Below, one piece after another: positions 26,104 through 39,779 of a stretch of DNA of 64,000 bases. Both the position numbers and the translations under genes were made by a program. The notes beneath the pieces were generated by a model that was given only the letters and a program-made list of their open reading frames with translations, ran no database searches and had not been told where the DNA came from. Source of the stretch: Torreya grandis. Lineage: Eukaryota > Streptophyta > Pinopsida > Cupressales > Taxaceae. The stretch is from assembly GCA_037957365.1 (NCBI GenBank), contig JARHVA010004251.1, positions 97,001 to 161,000 on the forward strand. Direction: 5' to 3'. Position 1 is the stretch's first letter. Every line of letters starts with the position of its first letter.

Positions 26104-26740
26104 TTTTTTAATATGATTATTTACTTATAGTTAATAAAAATTATATGGTTTCCCCTCACATTCACCATTTAGGTCCCTATTGAATACAAGTAAGCGCTAA
26201 ACAATCCTAGTCTCTATCATATTATTATCTTGACCATTTCATTATTTACTTAAGTTAATAAAAAAAGTTTGCTTTCCCCTCACATTCACCATTTAGGTCC
26301 CTATTGAATACAAATAAGCACTAAACAATCCTAATATCCACCATTTCATTATCTCAGCCATTTCATTATTTGCTTACAATTAATAAAAAAATGTATGATT
26401 TCCCCTCATATTCACCATTTGGGTCCCTATTGAATACAAGTGCTAAATAATCCTAAACTCTATCATTTCATTATCTTGTCCATTTCATTATTTGCTTATA
26501 ATTAATTAAAAAATGTTTTTTTCCCTCACATTCACCATTAGGTCCCTATTGAATACAAGTAAGCACTAAACAGTCCTAATCTCCACCATTTCATTATCTC
26601 AGCCATTTCATTGTTTCCTTACAATTAATAAAAAATATCTGCTTTCCCCTCACATTCACTATTTGGGTCCCTATTTAATATAATTAATCTCTAAACAATC
26701 CTAATCTCTACCATTTCATTATCTTGACCATTTCATAACA
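26104..26740. repeat. Minisatellite, five units of 120-126 bp
   Basis: The anchor 'cccctcacattcacc' followed by 'tttaggtccctattgaata' recurs at 26,152, 26,276, 26,402, 26,522 and 26,646 (spacings 124, 126, 120, 124). The rest of each unit ends in 'accatttcattatcttgacc'-like sequence. Confidence 0.9.
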
Positions 26741-29224
26741 AAAATCTATGTTTATCTGCATCTCAGCAATTTCATAACTTAAAGTGGTAAACAATGAATA
26801 AAAGGGTCATGTCAACCAAACAAATCACATATTTTAGATATAGTAATTTAGTAAAATAATATATTAAATAGATTAAATACTTGACAAGAAGAACCTACAA
26901 AAATGATAGTAAAAATGGGGTCAACACTTCCACGACTATTGCCATAGTTAACCTAATAGTCAATAAAATAATGTTTTTTGACCTTCTAAAGGGAGAAATA
27001 AAAATTGAAAGAAAATAATGGAAAGATAAAAAGATAAACTTAATTCTGATTTCTAAGCGCATGAGAATTTTTAATTCTATAATAATTTAAAAGTTTATGT
27101 AAAAATTTGTAACATATAAAATTATTTTAAAAAAATATTTATATATTTAAACATACTAAACATTTAAACAATGTACATTATTTAATAAAAATATTTAAAG
27201 ATTTAAACATAAATAAAAATAAATAATAAACTCAGATATTTTTTAATATAAAAATATTTACAAATTTTTATTGTTTATTATAATTATTCTAATTTAAAAA
27301 GTTTATTTATATTTATTCATGAAATTACATGATTAAATTGTCTAATAGGGATTTGACTCCTTAATATTTATCCCTCATAGAATACCTATGAGCACTAGTC
27401 ACCTTTCTTGAATTTACAAACTAATATTTAGAGACAAATTTGATTTCAAAATGAAAATTAAAATAAGTGATGTAAAATCATACCTAGTAATTCAAAGACC
27501 TAAACTTGGGAAAGGATTTTGTGGGGTTATCTAAATTATGGTTATGTGAGGGCATAAGCAATCTATACCATACCAATCTACAAATATTAAGTTTTCATTT
27601 AAGATAACGAGTTGTGTAATATCTCAATGTAGAGTTAGGGTTAAACATTTCAGCCAAGAACATACGTACTTCAATTTCGAAGCCCAATATTGGCGTTCAA
27701 AATACGTGGCCAAATCACATCCATGTAAAATCAATTAAATTTAAACAAAAAACTATAAGCCAAACAACTTTACTCCTCTTGAAAAAACTATTTCAATACA
27801 AGTATTACAAAAACTTTATTTATCAAGATTATATAAATTATATTACTGATGAAACACAATATTTAATTATATCTCTTGAGAAGTTTTTCAACAACATTTT
27901 GACCAATAACTGGTACATATCAAGATGTATTCATCTAATTCACTCACTCTATTTAAAATCACTAATATTATTATTAGTCAACACTAATTCCACTTATCTA
28001 ATTTATCCTCTTTCATCTTGTTAAGTTATCACCCCTTTCTAATTATTTATCTAATATCCCCTTTCATTATTTGTCATCTACTAACCTTATCCATCCCCAC
28101 CAATCAATTAATTAATATCCTAGATCCCCATTATCTTATCATAATCCTCACTTATCTATTTAATTTGGGAATTTTAAATTCCCATGGCCCACCTACCCAC
28201 CTACACTAACCTATTACTAGGCTCTCCTACACCCCTAGTCCCTAATCATCCACCTAATCCTTATCTAATCCCATACCTAATACTAATTAGTCCCTAAGAG
28301 TATTCTAGAATTCTTCAATTCTAGAATCCTTGATATTCTCACCCCTCCTCTCTAGAAGCCTCTAAATCTCGAGGCTTACAAGAATAAGCCCTAACCCTTG
28401 ATCTCCCCAAGCCAACTTTGAATCCCAACCATTGATCCTTCCCTCCTCTTTCTATTTAAACAACTCCATTCTTCCATTGAATCTAAATACAAATCATCTA
28501 TCAAATCCATGTAAAACTACTAAAGTAATCAAGAGTCTTTATGCCAATCTAATCCATTATCAACAATCCATTATCATGCCAACATAATGTCAAAATTTTG
28601 AGTCTAAGGTAATCAATTCAATCCTCTTATTTTCATATTCGATTTAATCATAATTTAGAGCATTTAGCCTTATGATTATAATGTTGATTTGAATTTTGAA
28701 TTCATCTTAATTGTATTTAGTTCTAATGGCTTTACATCCTACTTAGGTAGTTTGATGTTTATGTAGATTTAAATTAGTACAAATTGGTACATCCTAAGAT
28801 GATCAATGTCATTTTCAGCTACCTCAGAATACTTACTATATATAGTATTTCTATATATAGACTTTCCATTTATAGATTATATCTAAATGTAAATTTTTAT
28901 GATTTAACGAATTTCATTCCAATAAAATAGCAACATACTCATTTGGTAAGCTTTTCAAGGTCATTTTGATGATTAACTAGTATATCCTAAGATGATCAAA
29001 TCCATTTTCATCTATCGACTCATTTGGAAATCATGTTTTAGGCAATTTGATGACTGATTGGTCCATTATATGATAATCAAGATCATTTCCAGCTATCACA
29101 AGAACACTTTATATTTAGAAAATATGTTTATAAATAGATTTTCATGTATAATTATTATATACTATACTTGAATCCTTTTATAGATGTCTTTAGATATAGA
29201 TTTGTATTTAAGACAAAATCTTGT
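26741..29224. other. AT-rich intergenic repeats
   Basis: No gene is recognised. 27,710-27,842 is repeated directly at 31,218-31,355 ('aaatcacatccatgtaaaat', then 'caattaaatttaaa'). 27,190-27,390 resembles 36,340-36,410 and 39,535-39,660 ('gggatttgactccttaat'). Pyrimidine-rich plus-strand sequence at 28.0-28.5 kb gives open frames without family resemblance. Confidence 0.45.
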
Positions 29225-30540
29225 AAATCAAGGTAAAGGAACCAAGGCGGGGTTTTTGCACAATCCTCATTACAAATGATTAAAGCATTGGAGGAAAATA
29301 TTCTCTCATTGAGAATAACACCTAAAAGGCATCCAAATTATGATTCATGTGCTTGATTCACAATATGTCTTGCATAACACTCTTGAATTAGAGGTATCAT
29401 TTCATCCCTTACCACCACAGTTTATGGTACTAAAATTTCCTAATTGCGAGAAAAAATTGGGTGACCCTAAGCATGATCAAGAAATGAAACTCCTTACATT
29501 AAACAAACTAGTAAATTTTGGGGAAACAACATTAGCCTCATCTAATAAATGAAAATTTAAGATCAATCCATCTTACAATTTTAATCTGAATGAACCAAAA
29601 TGTGATACCAATCAAATAGTGAACATGATAGTACCACAGTGAGCTATATTACAAAATACATCATGCAAAAAAATTACTAGATTAATAAAGCTTCTAGTGT
29701 TTCTTATTACAAAGTTGGTTGAATGTCAACTCATATTTCTCCATACACTTGTAAGCAACCCCTAAGCATATTTGGTCAATCCCCAACTTATACAAGTCTT
29801 ATCAAATTACACTTGATGGATCTCCTACCATGGGTTTTAGATCACATCTAGGGGATCATCAGAATTAGAGAATGTTCAATAATCTACTACAAGACATACA
29901 ATGAAAATTATAAAAGTTGAAATATGGAAATAGAAGTAAAATTATCATCATTTTAGAAATTTGGAACCGATGGTAATGATTTATAAATAATAGACTCTTG
30001 CATAATAAGTGGATTTCACCCACATTTTTTAAAGATGTAACATTATTAATTATTAATATCTTTAGGAGAAACAAGTAGTGGTGGTATAATAGTAGGTATA
30101 CACATTGAAATAGATGGTGTCTTTTGAACATATATGTCTACTTCAAATTTTTATCATATTTATAAACCCAAAATTCTTCTTGATCACTTCTAAATTTTTT
30201 AACACTATTGTAATAAAAGCAATTTCTCCATTGCAATCACCAAGACAAAACCTGATCACCCACAATTGAGCTCTTTATCCAGTGGATCCAGATGCCTCTG
30301 ATCGAAACCAAGAGAGTAACAATTTTGACATAGATATTGTGCTAAGAGGCTATATCTTTACATGAATAATTCAAGCCATCGTAGACTAAAGCATATTTTC
30401 ATGGTGATTTATATCCTAATAGGTTTGCACCCACAATTACTTTAGATGAACTTATTTTGACATTGTCATGGGTTTGGAGTAACTAGTAATTTTAATTATC
30501 GATTTATACTCTTTCTCTTCACATAACCCCTCTTACCAAC
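29225..30540 (+). repeat. Three-copy repeat family, copy A, with a decayed common ORF
   Basis: It matches 39,905-41,330 over most of its length and 35,040-35,460 in part. All copies contain a plus-strand protein-like stretch: 'PHFVVLKF'-like sequence, then 'DPKHDQEMKLL', a 'LNEPKCDTNQT' phrase and 'VVLQNAP..KITRF'. Frames are broken in every copy. I do not recognise the protein. Copy A ends near an (AC)n stretch at 30,540. Confidence 0.55.
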
Positions 30541-30800
30541 ACACACACACACACACGAATTATATTAGTTATTAAATAAATATTGACATATAATATATAT
30601 CATAATATTTTTATATATTAAACTCATTAATTATATATTAATATTATGTATAAAGTATATATTTTATAAAATATATTTTAATATTAATAAATATTATTTT
30701 ATAATATAATATATATGTTAATATAGGTTATAAATCAATATTATATATTATGTATTTTAGTATAATATATTTCAATACTCTATATATTATTAATAGTATA
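30541..30800. repeat. (AC)n and TA-rich low-complexity tract
   Basis: A short (AC)n run (30,539-30,556) is followed by TA-rich sequence. Confidence 0.7.
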
Positions 30801-30804
30801 GAAA

Positions 30805-31785
30805 AACTATTATATTTTTAACAAAATTAAATGAATTTTTATTCCTTTAACATATTGTATAATGCCATGTAACATAAAAATGGGTTAAATTTATTATTCA
30901 TTTAAAATTACAAGGTTAAAAATGTGATCATAGGTATAGATTTAAAACTCTGCAGCACTTGAGGTAGATTACTTCGAAGAGCAAATCTATCAAACATTAA
31001 TAATGTGGTCGGCAATGAGTATTAAATTAAAATTTTTAATCATGTACCAAAAGGTTAAATCATGTATCATGAAGCATTAAATTTGATGTTGCAGCCAAAA
31101 CATGGCATGAGACATGGGACAATAAAGTAGATGGAAAATCAATTAATTTCAAGTAATACGAATGAATAATTTTGTAGCCCTTCAAATTTGGTTACAAAAT
31201 GACAATTTAAAAACATATGGACAAATCACATCCATGTAAAATCAATTAAATTTAAAAAAAAAAATTGTAAGCCAAGCAACTTTACTCTTGAAAAAAATAT
31301 TTCAATATAAGAATCACAAAAACTTCATTTATCAAGATTATAGAAACTATATATCTATATATTGTTAATAGTACAGAAATAATATTAAATTTTTAACAAA
31401 ATTAAATGGATTTTAATGCCTTTAATGTATTATATAATGTCATGTAACATGAAAATGAGTTGATTTTTTTCTTCATTTAACATTATAGGGTCAAAATATG
31501 ATCATAGGTACAAATTAAAAACTCTGCAGTGCTTCACCATGTGCATAGTAGATGAGGTAGATTACTTAGAAGATTAAATATATCAAACATTAATGTTTGA
31601 TAGGAATTAAATTTAAATTTAAAATCACATATCATAAATTTGAAATAATGTATTATCAACATTAAATTTTATATTGAAAATGACACTTGGCATGGGACAG
31701 TTGGCAATAAAACAGATTGATAATCAATTAATTTCAAGTAATGTGAATGATTAATTTTATAGCCCTTCAAACTTTGTTATAAAAA
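30805..31785. repeat. Tandem duplication, about 400-bp homology at 575-bp offset
   Basis: 30,805-31,205 and 31,380-31,785 share 'ttaacaaaattaaatg', 'aaactctgcag', 'gaggtagattactt', 'atcaaacattaat' and 'caattaatttcaagtaat' in the same order. Confidence 0.75.
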
Positions 31786-34364
31786 GTCTATGAATTGTTA
31801 AATTACATACAAATTATATAAAAGAATCTTTATTCTACTTTACAAAATGACCATCAAATTTTAGTTAACCACCAGGTCTTTGGAGCTACAATTTCAATTA
31901 GTGATACACTATTTTTCTATTAAATAGATTAAAATTAAGCTAAATTTTTTTTAGATCCAATGAATATCCATCTTGGTGAGTTTATTTCTCTACTCAAATC
32001 CTTCAATTTATTTTTCCATTTTATTAATATGTGTTTCTTGGTGTTTATGACTGCAAGTGTCGTAAAGCGAGAAAGAGATGCATTCATCAATTTTCACGAA
32101 CAAGATTGGCTGGCATTTTTAACTCATGTATATCGTGACCTTGTTGGTAGTTTTTATAATTCATTGTTACTAAGATTCATGTATTTTTTCACCTTCATTC
32201 AATTATAATTTTTTTAATATAATTTTAGAAACTCTTTATTTCATATAATATGAATTTTTTGTTTCTAACTGTAGTTTTGTATCCTATCATATTTATTTAT
32301 TTATTTTCAAACAACTTTTTTTAAGTAAAAGACTCCTAATTTTTTTGAGCAACGTATATTTCAATAAAATTAAAATATTGAAGGACTTCAAATTAGGAAA
32401 AATAATCATATAATTTCTCAGCAACACCCCCTCAAAAACAATTAGTAATCCCCCAGCACGGGACCCCTACCTTACTGTAGGTGAATTTGATTAAATGGTA
32501 ACATTTCAACTTGACAGATGGAAATATTATAGAGAGAGATGTAATTCCTACTATGATAATGTAAAATTGTCAACAATTAGTTGGAGAGATAAAAAAATAA
32601 AAAATTGATCATTATTTAGTAATCCTAAAACCAATGTGCCACTTATAATTTAATTCAAACATTTTTCAATCCACTATTGCCACCATTCATTGATGAGAAA
32701 GAATTTTTGGAGCTAATAGTGGATGGTTATGATGTCCCAGCTTCTAAAAACAATGAGGTTCCTTCATATTTTTTGAGGAAAAATTAATGCAATTTTAATA
32801 TCCTGAATAAAATTCTTTATTAATTTTATTATTAAGAGTTTTTTGGGCCAATAAAAAGGCTTTTCACAGGATAGGTTGGATGCATATCATGTGCTTAATC
32901 AACCTATGAGAATCTCTATAAAATAACTACTTTAGCTTGAGATAATCTCATTTATATTGAATGATGTTGTAGAGATTGATAGTTTACATGCACTTAAGGC
33001 ACTTCCTAACACCCTCATGTAACATACAAGCCAATTTTCCCATACTTATGCTTATGAGAGTGGACATAGAGATGGTCTAACTAAAACTATTATTCAACCA
33101 CACTAATGCAGATCATGTGGTGGTCTATGTACTATAACTTAAATTATATGAGGAGAAGGATTTTATGTAAACCAATTATGGTGGTGTTTCTAATTGGATA
33201 GATAATATTATGGTTTTGACCCTTGTTGCAAAAAATGTGATGGCTAACTATTGTTGCATGTTTTCATGGCCCAAAATGTGGACATCATAGAAATGGTATT
33301 TTGGGACCGTATTTAATGGATTTGTTACTAATGCTAAATTTTGGGGCCATTTTTTTAGGGTTAATGACTCATACAACATTTTTGGGATGTCAGTGAAATC
33401 TGCATTAACATAGCATCCAATATTGTAAGCTCAACTTCTACAATTTTTAGTATTTGACAATGGTAGATATATGGGGCTTAATCAGTATTGTAAGCCTTGT
33501 GTTTACCATAATTTTAAATGGGAGCACTTCCTAGTATAATTGTCTTTACCGCTTGTTTCTTTTTTGAAACATACATTTGGTTTAGAAATCTCGCCTACAC
33601 CTTTACAAGTAACTTTTAAATTTGACATGTAATTTTTTTTGTTGGACTTATTATATTATAAATAGGGTTTAAAGTATAATAATTATTTTACATAATAATA
33701 AATTACAATAATATATATGTAATTTTTTAGGTTGTAATAGGAGATAATACCATCCTTTTCCTAGTCAGATTGTGAACTGTCTTGTAGTTCATATATTGCT
33801 ACAGCTACTTGGTTGATGTTTATATATACAGAGGTAATTTTGAATTTTATAAGTTATCATTTATTTATATGCATGTAATTTTATACATATTACTGACTAA
33901 TTATGATATTTTTTTCATTTCATTGTTTACCTCATTTAAGACTCTTCCATCTATATGGGTAGGAGTATACATAGGCATTGCTAATGTGATTTCATTTGTG
34001 CAACAACTTATTGAGGTGTGAGTCAAACTTGTAAATTATGTTTAAGTGTAAATATGGATTTTATTAATAAATTTCTTAACAAAATAACCCCCGTATTCAT
34101 ATTTTATATTCCTTTAAGAATTATATACGTACATACATACATTTGACCTTGTTGTAATTATTTTATACATATTATTATTTGAATTTTATTGTTTTATTGA
34201 AACTCCACACATAGATATAATCTTAGCCTCAAATTATTTGATCATAAGGCACATGTCATCAAAATAAGTTGATCACATCATTCAATATTTCTATCTCGTT
34301 ATGTCACTAGTCATATAGAATATGGTTGGCTTTTAGTTGATTATGGATAGTTTTTATGGGTCAC
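31786..34364. other. AT-rich sequence without recognisable gene
   Basis: An 82-codon plus frame at 31,960-32,208 and a 70-codon one at 33,809-34,021 have no family resemblance. A few C-rich words occur near 32.43 kb. No transposon end was recognised. Confidence 0.35.
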
Positions 34365-36255
34365 ATATGTCCACCATATCTTCTTCTGATAGTATTGAGT
34401 ATTTATAGTAAGATTTTCAATGCCTAACTAATGGCTTCCTATCATAATTTTAAATAACCAGTGATGGTGTACTTCATATGTAACTTATAGGTGTGTTAAT
34501 TTTTTGTACTCACATTTATGGAGAGGCATGGAAATTGGATGGATGCACCATGGAGTGACACTATGGTTATTAATAATTTTTATATTTAATGTGATGTATT
34601 ATTTCATTATATTATAATAATAATGCATATAGATGAGGTTTACTAAAAAAAATTAATTAGTCAATGCTACATAACCATCTAGAAGTTGTTATTTTAACAT
34701 TGATTTAGAGGTGAACTTGTATACAAAAATTGGCATGGTTTATTTTGGTAAATGGAAAAGGAATTCTTGTTATTCCTATGGTTGGAGGATATAACCTTAT
34801 CTAGATTTAGAGAGATTTAGACTTATATAAAATAGTCAAAATATCTACAATATAATTGTGACAATGTTTAAGTCTTAAATTAGATTTACTTCTACTATAA
34901 TTTATCACCACTTGAATATGAATAAGGATGTTCCTCTTTCACTTCTATTAATCAAATCAAACATTGTGTATACATAAAGTGGGAATATATATGCATCCCC
35001 CTTCATGTCAACTTCAATGAATACTTTGAACCATTGTGGGGATTTTTCACAATCCTCATTACAAATGATTAAAGCATTGGAGGAAAAATAATCTCTCATT
35101 GAGAAGAACACCTAAAAGATATCCAAAGATGGCCCATTTTATTCACAATATGTCTTTCATAACCTTGCATTAGAGGTATCATTTCAACCCTTTCCACCAC
35201 ACTTTATGGGACTAAAATTTCCTACTTATGAGAAACATGAAGGGTGACCCTGAGCATGACCAAGAAATGAGACTCCTTGTATTAAACAAGCTAAAGTATG
35301 GGGCCACTTTATTGGATTCATCCAATACAAAATTTAAGGTCAATCCATCTTTAAAATTTAATCTGAATGAACCAAAATGTGATATCAATCAAACAATGAT
35401 CACAACAGCACCATATCGAGTTGTATTACAAAATGCACCACGCAAAAAAATTACTAGATTCACAATATGTCCACCATATCTTCGTGTGGTAGTAATTAAT
35501 AGGTATCGTAACATTTTGAATGCCCAACTAAATTATGGCTTCCTATCATAATTCTAAATAACTAGTGATGTTATACTTCATATACTTATATGTGTGTTAA
35601 TTTCTTGTATTCGCATTTATGAAAAGGCATGGAAATTGGATGGATGCACCATGGAGTGATACTATGATAATTATAATTTATGCAATGTATAATTAGTTTA
35701 TGATTTTATTATAATATGTATATGGATGAGGTTTACTAAAAAAATTAATTAGTCAATGTTACACAACCATCTGGCAGATGTTTCTATTTTGAGTCCTAGT
35801 TAAATGAAACAACTCATATATACAAGCCATAGTTAGAGATCTACACTTTCAGGAATTCTTGGATGAAATATAGATAGCTACCAATATTTGAATGGTTTTT
35901 GGTTGTTTAATTCAATATCAAGTGCACATGAATATTCAAAATTATATTACGTATGAAATGTGTTTCTGAGCATTTGATTGTAGTTTATAAACAACTCTTA
36001 ACATGCATGCAAAGTCATTAAAATTTATTTAGAGGTGGACTTGTATGCAAAAATTGGTATGACGTATTTTGGTAAATGGTAGAGGGATTCTTGTTATTCC
36101 TATGGTTGGAGGATAGAACCTTATCTAGATTCAAAGAGATTTCTACTTATAGAAAATAGTCAAATATTTGTAATGGAATTATGATAGTGTTTAAATCTTT
36201 TTATCGGTATGGATTTAATTCTTATATTTATCACCACTTGAATATGAATGAGAAA
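34365..36255. repeat. Tandem duplication of 1.1-1.3 kb around repeat copy B
   Basis: 34,365-34,930 recurs at 35,463-36,255 in direct orientation: 'ccaccatatcttc', 'ggcatggaaattggatggat', 'gcaccatggagtga', 'gaggtttactaaaaaa' and 'ttgttattcctatggttgga'. Between them (34,905-35,460) lies copy B of the three-copy family, whose best frame (35,228-35,551) is open for 107 codons but unrecognised. Confidence 0.7.
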
Positions 36256-37019
36256 TTTAGTAAAATAACATTGCATTCAAAAATGTTTTATTTTATAAGG
36301 AGGCAAAAACTAACCACTCTGAAAAAATAATTAAACATAAATTATTTAGTAAAAATATTTAAAGATTCAAACATGATAAATAAAACTAAATAATAAACAT
36401 AGTTTTCAAATATAATAATAAATGAAAACCATAGTTCCTCTTAAGATATAAAATATTATTCTATATATGAACTATGTGTATTTTCCTATGTGTCTATATT
36501 AGGTCTCCATAAGCCTAAAAGAGAAGTAAGGGCTAACTAATGTATGGATGACCTATTGTAGTGATTGATTTATGATTAAAGCATGTTATTCTAATATGAT
36601 AAGAAATATTTATGGATGACCTAAGTGATTTTAATGTGGACCCAAACTATTCATGTTAAAAGTAGATGAACAAGCATACAATAGTAGAATTTTTTTAAGA
36701 TAGATTGAAAAACTAAAGCTACATGACAATACATCATGGAGAAGAAAAGATACCAATAAAGGTAATGGTGAAGGAAAGACGTAAGTAAATTATGCTAGGA
36801 CTACTAGAAAATAAATAAACTATAGTGGCTTATGAGTTTATTTATCCTTACTTTAATGATATAAGGAGTAAATAATATGGATAAGACTCCTAGTTTATTT
36901 CTCTGTACAGAGAAATAATTTATGGTAATTATATATTTTGGTCACCAATTGAATAAAACTCATAATGAAATTATATAAACTCCTCCTAGTTTAGAGTTAA
37001 AATAGGGACATAAATTAAC

Positions 37020-37093
37020 AAACCTATTTATTAGGGACATAATTCACTAAAAAATAGAATGTGAATTGGATTAGGTCCCTAATAAATAGGTTT
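37020..37093. repeat. Perfect 18-bp inverted repeat with nested inner stem
   Basis: AAACCTATTTATTAGGGA at 37,020-37,037 is perfectly complementary in inverse to 37,076-37,093. The 38-nt loop holds a second inverted pair, AATTCAC (37,041-37,047) and GTGAATT (37,061-37,067). It sits at the edge of the direct repeat of 36,830-37,095. Confidence 0.85.
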
Positions 37094-37230
37094 TTATATA
37101 CTGTGCACCATTGGGAATTTTGTTGGATCAAGAAATAATGACAACATAAAAAACATTAAAAGAACTCTTCCTAATTATAAGAATGAAAAATATACTAAGG
37201 AATTGAGATGAATTACTAGGATGCCCTTGA

Positions 37231-37638
37231 TTAGAGTAGGATAAAACTATTAATGATTTGGAAAATAGGACTGTTGTAATAAATATTGGGAAAGCTCAGT
37301 TCTCTTGACAAACAAAGAATAAAGTATGGGGGTAAATCTGCCACAACCACATCATGAGGGATTAAAAAAGTAGGACAAGCATGTAAAATTAAATTCAAAT
37401 CTTTGACTACTCCCAAGGTCTTTATTGGTGATCCATCCAATTGTAGGACTCCTTTAGCCATTGGTTCATACTTAAGGCCTAGTTTATCCGCTATTGACTT
37501 GGGCATAATTGAAGTACTAACCCCACTTTCTATTATGAAATTGTGAATTGAGTAATTAAAAATGATCAAGGATAGATAAAAGGGAGGAGTCTTATTAGTT
37601 TTATTCACTTGTCCATCAACGGGACGAGTTCCATTCAC
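37231..37638 (-). pseudogene. Ty3/gypsy aspartic protease fragment
   Basis: A 135-codon minus-strand frame reads as the retroviral-type aspartic protease of a plant gag-pol. It has 'PPFYLSLIIFNYSIHNFIIE', then the active-site region 'IIESGVSTSIMP' where the family has DSGAS, then 'LGLKYEP', 'QLDGSPIKTLGVVKDL' and 'DVVVADLPPYFILCLSREL'. The catalytic Asp is replaced by Glu. Upstream gag and downstream RT are not present on this strand, so it is an isolated fragment. Confidence 0.75.
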
Positions 37639-37999
37639 TAAGACAACATTTTTAGTCCTAGATCATTATAATTTATCTTAGATATTTATTATTTCAATAA
37701 AAAAATCCAAATTATGAGTTTATCTATCTTTACTTTAATGACACAAAGAGTAAATAATATGGACAAGACTCCTAGTTTATTTCTCTATACAGAGAAATAA
37801 TTTATGGCAATTATATAGACAAGACTCTTAGTTTATTTCTCTATACAGAGAAATAATTAATGGAAATTATATATTTTGGTCACCAATTGAATAAAACTAA
37901 ATGAAATCTATATAAACTCCTCCTAGTTTAGAGTTCAAATAAGGACATTGATTAACAAACCTATTTATTAGGGACATAGTTCAATTAGAGGTAAGTTAA

Positions 38000-38310
38000 G
38001 ATTTTTTTGTGGGCTTTCACTTTCTATGGGTAGACATTTGAAGAAATGCTTACCAACCTAGAGAAATTTATTCAATGTTGTCAAGACCACTAATTATCTT
38101 TGAGTAATTAAAAGTTTTATATGCTTGTGATTGAAGGGAAGGGATTGTGTTGGGGCATCACATATCCGCTACTAGAATTTAAGTTTACCCAACAAAAATA
38201 AGTATCATTAAGCATCTACCCACACCAAAGAAGTAGAAAGATGTTAGAAGCTTTTTAGGACATGTTGATTACTATAGATGATTCATCAAACAGAATCCCA
38301 ACCTCTTCTT
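38000..38310 (+). pseudogene. Ty3/gypsy reverse transcriptase fragment
   Basis: Plus-strand pieces in two frames match the palm-to-thumb region after the YVDD motif: 'TFEEMLTNLEKFIQCCQDH', then 'GHHISATRI', 'VYPTKISIIKHLPTPKK', and 'DVRSFLGHVDYYR' followed by 'FIKQNPNLFLSKF'. Stops break it. It lies on the opposite strand to the protease fragment next to it, so the two are not one colinear element. Confidence 0.75.
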
Positions 38311-39779
38311 ATCTAAATTTTATAATATCAAATTCCTTTTTTAACTAGAAAAAAAGTTTTGATTAACTCTTGGTGTGTAGTTAGTGGATGTCTATATTGT
38401 TATCTAGGGTTTTGACCCTTGAATAAGTCTATGGGAAGTTGAGCTTGGGAAATTAGTGTTAGTTTGGATTCAAATCTTGATTAGGTTAGGAGGGGAGTTG
38501 GTCATAAGTCAGTTATAAGTGGGGATCGAATCCCTAATTCAATCATGATTTAGTATGAGGGATGATTAGTTATAATCAGGTAAAAATATGCTCACATTGA
38601 TACTCATGTGGGAGAGATTAGGTCATAATGTTTAAATAGAAAAATTTGTATCCAAAAATTCACCCTATAATTCATCAATGGATTCGATCTTAATATTCCA
38701 TTATTTATTGGTCCACCAAGACTAGGCACAAACTTGAGTAGCCTAGTGTGATTGTTTCCTTTAGATGTTATGACGTATGCAGCTGTTGTCACCAAAAAAA
38801 TTATGTACTTAGCCATATCCAAAAAAAATTGTAAAGGCATTCATATGACTATTCTTGGAATTCAAGGTACACACTATTGAACACAACTATCTACTAAGAG
38901 AGGGGGTGAATCAAAAGATGAGATAAAGCCTAGTTCTTAAAAACTTTTAAACAAGATACAAAATGTATATGCAAGTATCTTTATAATATTAATTTATACC
39001 AAAAAAAATTTATAAATTAATATACAGGAACTAACTCACTCAATTAATTTTTAAATAAGTTATTAAAAATATACTTTATTTCTGAATAACAATAAATCTA
39101 GTATATTAATTTATAAAATACACTAAACATATTATAGAGAATAATATGTTTATACATATGACTATTTATATTTATGATAGTTTATAGGTTATGGAACTAA
39201 TGAGGGAACATTTTTGAAATTAATAAATATTTTTTGAAAAACCCACATTTAATTATTATCTATTTATTAGTGTGTAGACATTATCCTTTAGTTTATGGAG
39301 TAGTTGATACTTCTAATGGAATTTTTATTTCAATACCTATGAATTATTGGCATAGGAAACTTAGGTAACTGATAATCTATGACTCCATAAACTAACTATA
39401 ATAGTGTTTATTCATTCAGTTGCTTGTGAGTAGTCTAATACACCCATAATATTTCCTAACTTAGGGTAATACTAGGTTATTGAATTTTTATTTCAATAAC
39501 TATGGATTATTTATCAAATATAAAAATAATTATAAATTTTTATCATTTATTATAATTATTCTTATTAAATAAGTTTATTTATTTTTGTTAATTTACATGA
39601 TGAAATTATATGATAGGGATTTGACTTCTTAATTTTTAGCCCCCATAGAATACCTTTGAGATAAAATTCACCAATTTAAATCCTTGTGATAGTGAGTCGC
39701 CTTTCTTACATTTACACTTGTGACTCAATCTGTTAATTTAAATAATTTAATAACATAATAGACATCTAACATGGTCAGA
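38311..39779. other. AT-rich sequence without recognisable gene
   Basis: 39,535-39,670 repeats a segment of 27,255-27,390. Otherwise nothing is identifiable. Confidence 0.4.

Larger units (their letters stand above)
36830..37995. repeat. Direct repeats of about 265 bp flanking a protease fragment
   Basis: 36,830-37,095 and 37,718-37,995 share 'gtaaataatatgga', 'ctcctagtttatttctct', 'ttggtcaccaattgaataaa' and 'aacctatttattagggaca'. The second copy has an extra internal duplication of about 57 bp. They could be remnants of short LTRs around the protease fragment, but termini and target duplications were not found. Confidence 0.6.
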
